A DNA stretch of 64,000 bases from Sipunculus nudus (taxonomy: Eukaryota; Annelida; Sipuncula; Golfingiida; Sipunculidae), in NCBI GenBank assembly GCA_026874595.1, contig CM049318.1, forward strand, positions 28,608,956 to 28,672,955, read 5' to 3'. The position numbers and the translations under genes are program-made. This document shows, piece after piece, positions 51,685-61,690 of the stretch (positions are counted from its first letter, which is position 1; every line of letters begins with the position of its first letter). The notes beneath the pieces are model-generated. The model made no database searches. It worked only from the letters and a program-made list of their open reading frames with translations, and was not told the origin of the DNA.

Positions 51685-54306
51685 CTATATAGCTATATTA
51701 ACCCGTACCTGCTTGGATTTTTCACCTCTTCTTGCATGTTGAAAAGGTTTTCCCTGAAATGTAACTTCAATTGATATACCTTACCTCGGACAGGGGGTAC
51801 ACAGAATAACTCACTTAGGGAGTAATATCTGGACATTTAACAGTTATTAAATAGATTATTTAAGTGTTTACAAAAGTAAACGTAATTAAATCCGTGTGAT
51901 CTTATTTCTTGCTAGTTTCATCTGGATAGCAAACTGTATACGATTACAAATACACAACGATACATAGTTATAGTAAATACCCTACTTATCGCAATAATAC
52001 ACGCAGACTACAATGAAACGTACCAATATTTCTTCTATTTTTTACAATATTAACAATAAAGAGATGTTGAAGGAACTGAGTCAATGGTATTTATTTGAAG
52101 AAACACACCTTAAAGATAACCATATATGCTATATCAAAGCCAAATATATCTCACTCCCAAGACGAAATGTGTATCATAGACCAGTATAATCAAAATTCGT
52201 CTTACCAACCCCCATACGGACCAAACCCAAACATAGCAGCAACCGCAAGGGACCCTGGGTCCAATCGAGTGCCAACAAAAGAGGTTTCGGGATTTAAGTT
52301 CTCCACATGACCTGCCATACAGAAGCATTCAATAAACAGAACTCCAGTTTGTTTTATAGCTGAACACTGGTATATAATACTGGTTAATAATCAAACTAAT
52401 CATTATTGATGATCGATATGTAAAATGCAAGTCTTGTCATTTACATTAGATTTTCTCTAACAATGTATGGTTACAGTTTAGTTCATCTAAGGACTAAACA
52501 AATATGCAAATGTGTTCCTAACATCATGCCCAGGTTGTAGTGAATAAGAATTTGTTAACAAAAACAGCTCTTTAGAATTACCTGTGGAAGCCACATATAT
52601 CACTCCACATACACATAATGTGGCTTTGTGAGAGCGTTTTTCACTCTGATTTATGTTAAGGGGCCGTTAAGGCTTTTTAGGACACCTTCGTACTCAGTCG
52701 TGATATAAATTTGTGTGACACTGATTACACAGTGTGCATTTGGTTTATGTCTACTTGATATAGGACAGATGCTAGTTGAAATTAACATATTGAAAAATAC
52801 CAAAAAATGTCATCAATAGTCCTGAACCCAACAATGATCATGCTTATAGAAACCTAAATGCGTGAAGAATAATATATTCATGCGGACGGCTTGGTGTTTC
52901 TATCAGATGATCCTATTTGCCTTGCACACTTGCTAGACCTTTATTATAAATGTGACATATTTTAGTAGATCTTTTCCAGTCTTTCCGATTATAGACACAG
53001 ACAACGCATCGAGAGCCAGCACTAGACTCTTACGTATGTGCTAATTATCAACACATTATTTATAATCACATACACTATAAAACAACAACTTTACATCAAT
53101 CTTTTACCTACGTGTCGCAACGTTAATGTTGACAAACTAATGTTTTTATAATTTAGTATGTATGAACAGAGTAATGGACAAAGAAATACTCCTTTGCTCT
53201 TATCAAAAGGATTATGATATGAAAAAAGTTGCGTTCTGTTAAAATTTAAGGATTATTTGTTTCATCTTTGTGTCATTGGAACATTTAGTCATCATTGATG
53301 TTTCATCTTATTCTTCGGGGAACATTTAGAAATCATTTATATTTCATACTTGCCTCTTGCCATCATCACTACCCCTATGGTAGCGATCGTGAGGAGAATG
53401 AGAGCCTTTGACACTGAAAGGAAAGCCTGGATACGGGAGGCGAAGTAAATGCTTCTGTAGTTGATATAAGCCAACGGCACTTAAAATACATGTACAAAAA
53501 TATATAGATACAGAAAAAAATTAATTATTCGTAAAGTTATAACATATTTGCTAATTAAACTAGAAGAAATTATTTCATTCTAAACTTTTTGGCATATTTG
53601 TAAATATTTATATACATTCCTCTAAACCTATTCTCTGCTACGTACCACATGGTCTGTCAAGTCTCTTGTAAATAACAAAAGTTTTTCGGTGCATCTTTAG
53701 CATGTAAAAATTAAAGTTTGTTTCTGGGACTTCTTGTTCAAGTAACAACAAAGCAACTTGCCAGCGTTTAGGCGAGTGGTACTACTTTTCAGACAAAAGG
53801 TAAAGTAATTCACAGAAATTTAAAAACTCACACGCAATAAGGGGGATGGCGACCTGTTGAAGGATGAACGGTACGGAACATTGTGGGAATACCAAACTGA
53901 ACAAATACTGTGCGGCCACCCTGCCCATGATCACGAAGCTCGCTGGTGCTGCAAAAAGTCGTGTAGCAAACTGTGTTGAAAAGGCGACCATCTGCCCGTA
54001 CGCCTCCTCAACAAACAGGTATTCACCGCCAGCTTTTGGCATCATGGTTCCGAGCTCGCAGTACACCATACCATGCAAAATACTGATACAACCGCAGATC
54101 CCCCACATAAGGAGGGTTACCCCAACAGAGCCGATCGACCGAGCGACACCAACCGGATGAAGAAAAATGCCTACACCTATAACAGTGTTGACGATAGCTC
54201 CTGTAGCTCGCAAAATCCCCATGTGACGGTCCATGTAAACCTCATCTTCGTCCTTCACCTTGCTCGGGGGGTTTTCTGGATTGTCTCTTTTTCCTTCAGG
54301 TTCCAT
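48633..54306 (-). CDS. Gene D: intact SLC7 (LAT/xCT-type) amino-acid transporter light chain, 10 exons
   Basis: Exons in order on the minus strand: 54306-53832, 53479-53354, 52311-52206, 51753-51709, 50995-50872, 50546-50443, 50346-50250, 49826-49677, 49370-49193, 48712-48633. The frame is open for 494 codons. It is a close paralogue of C (exon 1 differs at only a handful of residues) and the most compact copy. It keeps TVIGVGIFLHPVG in TM1 (His at residue 50), [19 protein letters not shown] (residue 143), [60 protein letters not shown] and the tail VVPEHRSEPDPEAQ. Introns 2 and 8 start with GC. Expected role: plasma-membrane amino-acid exchange with an SLC3 heavy chain; substrate unknown. 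Confidence 0.93.
48768..48900. repeat. TA-rich arrays, gene D intron 9
   Basis: Arrays at 48768-48802 and 48866-48900, in the same intron as those of B and C. Confidence 0.9.
51064..51146. repeat. (TA)n array, gene D intron 4 (distal)
   Basis: Near-perfect array interrupted by tatttattta; counterpart of 25740 in B and 39768 in C. Confidence 0.95.
51582..51605. repeat. Poly-G run, gene D intron 4
   Basis: About 18 G, one C, then 5 G. Copy B has a G run of about 14 at 26034-26046 in intron 5. Confidence 0.9.
51634..51682. repeat. (TA)n array, gene D intron 4 (proximal)
   Basis: About 22 units just after exon 4. Confidence 0.95.
53352..53353 (-). other. GC donor, gene D intron 2
   Basis: AAGAG|GCAAGT, identical to gene C. 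Confidence 0.85.
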
Positions 54307-54436
54307 CGTTTATTTTGCACTAAAATTAATGTCCATTAGTTCTCTCGCCCCACAATAATATCTGTTACAACCGTGCAGGATTGTGTTTACTACCAGCTTA
54401 AATTGTCATGATGCTATAACAGACATGTTTAAAGGT

Positions 54437-54470
54437 TTCAATTAAATGGTCTTTATCTATCTTTGTAGTG
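54437..54470 (-). promoter_or_regulatory. Conserved GATA-containing block upstream of gene D
   Basis: Reverse complement reads cactacaaagatagataaag followed by accatttaattgaaa. It is nearly identical to the block upstream of B, at a similar distance from the start codon. Confidence 0.3.
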
Positions 54471-55809
54471 CGCACCACCCACAGAGCGCAAGGTTGCTCA
54501 TACTTCAACACCACTTTATATGATTTTGCTTTGTCAATCAAGACCCATGTTAGCCAGCAGGAATCCTTTGGGTGATAATACTTGAGGTGTTATTGAGAAA
54601 AATGACCTATATGCGGTACAGACTGAACTAACAGACTAACTAACGTATGGTGAATAGAAAAATATACGTATGCTGGCATTCCCTCTCGGGTTTTATTCAC
54701 TGTAATGAAACAGGTTTATCTTATCAATTACCATAAAGCCTGTTGCTTTATCACAGCATCCATTGTGTTTAGCAGGTAATCAAGCACTGTTAAGCTACTA
54801 TTCGTCATAAAGGACAAACTGAAAATGGCATTGAGGCTGGAAAAACACCAGTGAGAGAAAGAATCAATTTTCTATAGTCATTCTTATTGCCAGACCGTTT
54901 TTGAGTTCCTAATACCCATATGCTTAAAACAAACTAAGAAGATAATATAATGGACACATAGGTATATTAGAGATGAACTACTGGCCCTTTCCGTTAGTTT
55001 TTCCATTATAATAAATCAACCTCCAATACAGTTACAACAAACAATTTTACACAATTTAATGTGTTAGTGTTAATGCTGACCTTAAACATAGATGGCTGCT
55101 CATGTGAACTAGAGAGGTTTCTATTCAATAAATCCAGGAGTTTTCTCTGCTTCTATATGTGGTCAGGTCAAAGTCTGAAGTCTAGTCTACAATTTCGTGT
55201 TTAATCCTACAGATCGCATAATAGATAATCAAGCCACTTCTTATTACATAAATGAAACAAGAATTAATTCATGCTTTTTACACTCCCATGTGATTTGGCT
55301 CCATTCGCCTGAGCATACCAACATGCGGCCATGCAAGGTAATTTACTATTATACTCCTCTCAATAAATGATAGTTCACGGACAAGTATCGGTGTTCTTTA
55401 CGGTTAAAGCTTACTGTGTTTGGCAAGAAACGCGTCATATAAAGCAATAATGAATGACCATCCCGTTGGTCGCATGAGTTATCTGATAGAAATATTTTAA
55501 TTTGATGATTTATTCTTTAAATAAACTATGTAATCCTTATCCTCATTACACAATTTTTTATACTTTATACTTTTTTTATTTTTACTCATTGTCTTTACAA
55601 TTTGAAAAAAAAAGTATTTCTTGCCTCTTTCACAATCAGCTGTTCTGCATATAGTTTTTAAGAACTTAAATTTTTTAGTTTCCTTTCTCTTCATGAATGT
55701 TTTATATCCATAACACCAGCCATGTTTTCTCCTACATATAAATCTCAAAACCCTTTCAACTGGCCCACCTTAGAAATGGTCTAAAGATCGGTGATTAACA
55801 TGCTAGATC

Positions 55810-56300
55810 ACAACTTAATGTCCCTGACATCAGGTATTCGCAACGCCCCCATGGCCGTTAACAGTTGTGCTTACACAAAGGTGAAAGGATAGATAAGAAA
55901 ACAATCTTTCCAATATTGCATGTCGTCTCAGCAACAGGCTTGGCGGGTAAATAAGAGGTTAAATTGCCGCGACCCTCGCATTGCATATCTCTGTGGCTTC
56001 CATGATCAATAGTTTTTAAGCGGGTTGTCAGGACAGTTCGTCGAATGGGTAAAACGGATTTTTGTTTTGTGCTTATGACGGATAGTACACGGTATAAAGT
56101 AAAAAAAAAGGCCTGGACGTTCGAGATGCAAAACGCCTTGCCATCTTCTCTGCGACCTGGTTCGATCCCGGGCGTGGCTATGAGAGTCGGTTGTAGTTGT
56201 TCGTCCACGTCCGGTGGTTTTCTTCAGGGTTCACCCATAGGCCCTACAGACTACCAACCCTAAGCCATGTAAAATGGCACAAATCCATAAAAATAAATAA
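55810..56300 (+). mobile_element. SINE-like repeat with tRNA-type B box
   Basis: The stretch ctggttcgatcccgggcgtg (56158-56177) is a strong B-box match (GGTTCGATCCC). It is followed by a body ggtggttttcttcagggttc ... agccatgtaaaatggcacaa and an A-rich aaaataaataag end near 56300, typical of tRNA-derived SINE tails. The A box is not clear. The minus-strand frame containing ATPGIEPG is the usual spurious translation of such elements. Confidence 0.55.
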
Positions 56301-56511
56301 GTTTATATTAAGATGCCAAACATACAACTCGAGCGTAACGGGCATTAAAGGTGTACAGTTGTACCATGGACATCATTTGAAGAAAAAGGAATACGTGTAA
56401 GAAGATTCAGGTGAGTGAACAAATCAACGATTAGCAGCACTCACCCTTACTGCATTGTACAATTATCATCAGATTCGTAGATAGTAGGGTACCGCCAGGG
56501 GAAAACATCCC

Positions 56512-56613
56512 AAACTTGGCATTCAAATTCGTGTTGATTGACTTTTTTTCTACTTGTTAGAAAAAAACTTGGCATTCAAATTCGTGTTGATTGACTTTTT
56601 TTCTACTTGTTAG
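56512..56613. repeat. Recent 53-bp tandem duplication
   Basis: A 49-bp sequence beginning aaacttggcattcaaattcg and ending ctacttgttag occurs at 56512-56560 and again without a mismatch at 56565-56613. The perfect identity implies a very recent event. Confidence 0.95.
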
Positions 56614-57227
56614 GCATTAAATATCTACCTGTGAATAAATTATAATTACAGTTATTTTTTAAAACATGAAACTGATTTCTGATTGCATCGGCTTGAACTA
56701 TTGTATTCTCTCGTTTGCAGTAGGTTTCGGATATATAGATTTGTCGTGGAATAAAAACTTGATATAATGAATCATGCATGACAAACAAATGTTTATGGAA
56801 TTAAGTATTTTGCAAAACTTTTTTACTCACTGGTAATTTTCAGTTATAATGTCGAAAAGACTTCTCTTTTTTTAAATTTTAAGTATTATAAGAATAATTG
56901 TTTCAGTATCCACTGTCAAACACGCACACCCAGATATCCAATCGGGCAACCGCCTTCTCTTAATCCTGGCTAGGTCCCTAATAAAGATTTTATGATACCG
57001 GAGTGCCTGCGAACAACTGGAGTAAATTCTTCAAAATGTCCACCATGGCTTGTCCTATACAATTTTGAGGAAGAAAGATAATATACACGTTTTAACGCAT
57101 TTTAATGTAGACGTTATGATGGGACGTGTTTCAATAACTATACTACGCCCTGTGTTTGGAGTACGAGAACGAGACTGTTCCCATCAAAATAAAAGGTAAA
57201 TAACATGCAGTCTCATCTGGTGATGTT

Positions 57228-60200
57228 TCAATATTCCTTCCCAAAGGTGTCCTTGCTTCGTTTTTCGGGTACAACCCGAAACCATCTTTGGACAAAAATG
57301 GTCACAGCGTCTGAAAATATTGAGTCTCGTCAATACACATACGTTTGAATTGTGCAATTTAAAACAGCCGCTAATTATAGACTATGGTCAGTAAAATAGG
57401 ATCGTTCCTTACCCATTGGTCTCTTGACGTGCCGAGATCGACTAAGGAAATATTTATTGAGAAAGTACACAGGATAGGACGACAGGTAGACGCCTAAACC
57501 TATACCATATACAGGAGGGAAGCGAGCAAAGGCCAGGATAATTAACGCCACCAAGAGTACAAGCACCAAGGCTGGGATCACAAGCGGCACCTAAAAGATG
57601 ATAAGATAAAAAAATAACACACACAGGTCTTACATGAATTGCATAAAATGTGTAAATTTACGAAAAGCAAAATTTTGAAAACGGAATATAACATACGCCC
57701 AACAAAAATGAAACACGAGTGTTGGGCCATTTATGCCCTTTATAATAAAGAATATATCACATGGTAATTACCATTATGCACCATTATGAACATCATTTCT
57801 CTGATTTTATATTATTTATTCTATGCTGTCTTTTATAAACTTTTTACCCTAAATGCCCTCTCAGCTTTTGGCCTCTTGAACCGGAAGTAGAACCAAGAGG
57901 CGACAGTCAGTACATAGGCGAACATGTTAATGAAGCTGTTGTATGAGATGATGTCGTATATATTGCGGATCGGTAGATAGAAGGATCCGATTACGAGCTG
58001 AAGATATAAAGAAACATTTGTACTTCAGTTTCAATGATGATAGCATACATATATAACCAAATAATTATCCCCTTTACTGAATGAACCACAAATGCCAAAT
58101 GTTAATTTGCTCCTTATCTAAACAGTTGGTTAACCCCAATTGATATCTTATAATTTGGCTGATTCGGATTCATATGAATTATCTTTTTCATTACCTTGCA
58201 TGTTTCTAACATACGTTGTAAATCAATGAAAGGGTATGTTATTAAATACCGGTCATTTGATATATAAATTTAACCACAACGATAAGTTAAATATAAATAT
58301 CTATATATGAATCAAACCTGTAGGAAATCTTAATATATTTTAGTTCTACATATCCCTTGGTAAAATAGTAAATAAATATAGGTGTCTGTTTATCCTTCAT
58401 GTGACCAGGTAAATATTTTGAATTTAAACGCCTACCAGGAAAAAAATAGCAGGCATAGGACTATTGGTGTCTACATTCAAACATGCCTAATACTCGCGGC
58501 AGCGACCCTTGGCGACTCATACTGAACACTACTCTGGGGACGCAAAAGAATTAAAATTGATCAGATCGATATCAAACTGCGACATGTTTTGTGCATTCAC
58601 AATATAGTGCAAGTTGCAGTTTTTTATATTCAATGTAGATATTTTCAATTTCTGTATCTATTTTGTTCCCTTATATTTAATATTTAGCCTAATGATATGT
58701 CCGTGCAAGACAAACGCAAAATGAAAAATTGTGAAATAATATACGAAGTTAATCCTTGGCAAGAAAGTTACCTTGATCCGCTGACGAGATACGTGTTTAT
58801 ACAACCGATGGTTGAAACAGCTACAAAGATAGACATGATCCACGCGGCACCACCCATACTCCGCTCAGCGAAAGTCTAAAATTAGCAAGATTTCAACCTG
58901 TACTGTGTTCAGTAATGGTCCACGGACAAAATTGCTAGGAAAAAAGTATTATGATTGCAAGACTTTTTATAATAAAAAAACCCCATAACGATATGAGAAT
59001 ATGAAAAAAAGACAGAGTTACTAGATAAAAAAGAGCTAACATATGTTTATACATGTGGCAAATACTGTTTTAAGTGTAAGACATGTCTTCTATTTTATGT
59101 AAGTGAGCTGGTGCTATATTTAGTGATGAAAGATATATTTTATTACAAGGTTGGAAGAACATTGATAAGCTAATACTCACTATGGCGACACCAGGGGACG
59201 CTATCAACTCTGGAACCGTCATCACAGAGAAATAAGCAACGTTGGTGAATACATAGACGGCTGTGATCACCAGCAGTGAGGTGATGCATACAAGAGGTAG
59301 GGTTCTGTCGTATGAAAAAAAGGTCTGAGCCATATTTTATTTTTATAACTTTGCACTGAACATGCCCTAAAGAACAGGTTTTCATCTATTCTTAAAGCCA
59401 CAAGATATATTACTTTAATAACTTATAATTACATAATATATTCACCCTCAAGGTTCATCTAAAAACTGATTTTGATAAATAAAGTGTTATAAAAGTAAAC
59501 ATTTATGAATTATTCACATATGTGTAAAGGTATCGCTGAAGAATATAACTCGTAGGCAAAATGGTAGACAAAGTAATGGGAACGATTACCCATCGGCTGC
59601 ACCTCTATCTTAATGAGTTTTTACAGCTATTTATAATACTTTCGGTCTAGTAATTGTGCATACGTATCCCATAATAACTTATTGGTTAGGATTTTTTACT
59701 TCTTCTTGTGCGATGAAGAGATTTTCCCTGCCGTTGACACGGTCACAATTATCAACCACAGTCATAAGAATATAATATTTAGTTTAGTTTATTGATCTAA
59801 ACCAAAAAGAAAAAAAAACAATAAAAAACGAATGACCCATCTGAGCCACCATAGGGTTCGTACAATTAATATATGTGGTACTAGTATATTATTTGTTCGT
59901 ATAGGAGGGGTATAGTAATCCTGGGAACTGAGGCATATAGATCAAACGGAGCCTATAGTCGGTTTCATCTCCTCAAGTCCACCAGTTTTTTTAATGAAAA
60001 TTTTATCAGTTACATTTCGGGGAAATATTGATGTAATATAGAAGTTTCAAAGATATAATTTTCAAAAAGATAAATAAATACCGACTTTACACCTTAATAC
60101 AAAACTAGAATTGTTTTAAAATATGAGAAATCAGTCATCTTTTATTGTCAACATATGAGCCGCATTTATGGCAATCAAGTTCATAGGTACCATGCAAAAA

Positions 60201-61690
60201 AGCCCCAAATGACAGCTGCTGATTGGATGATGTCATGAAAATACTCCAAAAAATATAAACAGCTAAAACAAAGATGGTTCTCATACAAGGAGACTTCAGA
60301 TCTATCAGGTTAATTCTACAAAACAGAGTGCAGAGTATAAGTGATATAATATACGTTGTCATTATTTCTTTACATTTGATTTTGCTTACCAGCCTTGGTA
60401 TGAAAAGAAACCAAATAGCACAGCCACAGCAATGGAGCTCGGGTCAGCTCTTGTATTTTAAAAGGATGTTCTAGGGTCAAAATTCTTTGTGTGCCCTAGA
60501 AATGAAAAAAAAAGATTTTTTAGTGTATACTTGAATAATATTGTATCACCTGAATTTAGACGACTGGCAGTCCAATACACACTCTTTGTTTCGAAGGTAA
60601 GAAATATTTTAATTTATGTTCCATATAATAATAAACGGCTTAACAGCATGACGTCACTACTCTCAGAGGATAAATCACGTGTGTAGTATGAATCCTGTTG
60701 CGAAGAAAGTGTAAATTTCCCACAAATACTTAAAAAGACCCCTGTTTTCATATAATACACTCCATTACATCTACCTTGAGCCATTATAACAATGCCGATG
60801 ATAGAGATCAAGACTAGTTATCCCACTTTGGCCACAGAAAACACTGTCTGAAGTTTCGTCCCCACGTAGATGCTCTTGCAGTGAATGAAGGTTAATGTAA
60901 CTGCCGAAAGTATAAAGGTACTTTAAATTAACCGTAAATACTGCCAAAATGTTCCTTTTGTACAATTAACAACAAATTTAACTTGTTTGTTCAACTTTTC
61001 GAGATATCTTCATTCATGACATAAAAATATCGCGAGATTACGAATGTTATGATAATGTTGTATACATAAACTCGGTTAAAGCAACAACAGGTTCAATTTA
61101 CATTTGCGATCTAAATAGCTATAGTCATAGAAATTATCATATCATATTTCCTTAACAGTTTATGTCACATTGGGTGAATCAACCCTGAAGCACTCACATG
61201 CGACGACAGGGATGAGAAGTTGTTGAATAACGTAAGGCACCACGCATGTCGGGAAGAACAGTCTGAAAAAATACTCGGCTGCCACGCGCCCCATTACAAC
61301 AATCATAGCGGAATTGGCAATGATCTATTTCCCCAAGACCATAGAAAAAGCCACCATGGGTCCAAAGGATTCCAGAGTGAAGGCATACATTCCTCCAGCT
61401 TTTGGCATCATTTTTCCAAGTTCAATGAAAACTAGACCCATCAAAAGCGTGATGATTCCACACGCGACCCAGACAAGAAGAGAAGCTCCGACGGATCCGA
61501 CCGTTCTGGCAATTCCTGTTGGACTCAGGAAGATCCCTGTTCCAATGACGGAGTTCACTACCACGCCAGTGGCCCGCAGGAAACCCATGTGGCGTTCCAT
61601 GTAAACCTCTCCCTCCCCTTTGTTCCCTTGATCACCGGCAGATGCGCCATCTCCCGGTGGTTTATTGTTCTGCTCCGTCTTAGTCGTCAT
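57228..61690 (-). pseudogene. Pseudogene G: SLC7 light-chain copy with three nonsense codons
   Basis: Exons in order on the minus strand: 61690-61198, 60900-60775, 60495-60390, 59727-59683, 59304-59181, 58875-58772, 58533-58436, 57997-57848, 57590-57413, 57310-57228. All exon lengths and phases match the other copies except one extra base in exon 7. Lesions: TAG in exon 1 (61325-61327), TAA in exon 2 (60818-60820), TAA in exon 3 (60458-60460), donor GT changed to AT after exon 4 (59681-59682), and +1 in the A/T run at 58479-58481. The rest stays conserved: [13 protein letters not shown] in TM1, FPTC in the loop, MTVPELIASPGVA, TFAERSMGGAAWIM, MSRQGSLPRVLGM, RFKRPKAER, VVPEKRSKD. It groups with A in TM1 (Ser before Pro) and is distinct from B, C and D. 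Decay looks younger than in B's exon 1, mostly point changes. Confidence 0.88.

Noticed and set aside
55858-56208. 116-codon minus-strand frame with ATPGIEPG
   Set aside because: Typical spurious frame over a tRNA-derived SINE head; not a protein gene.
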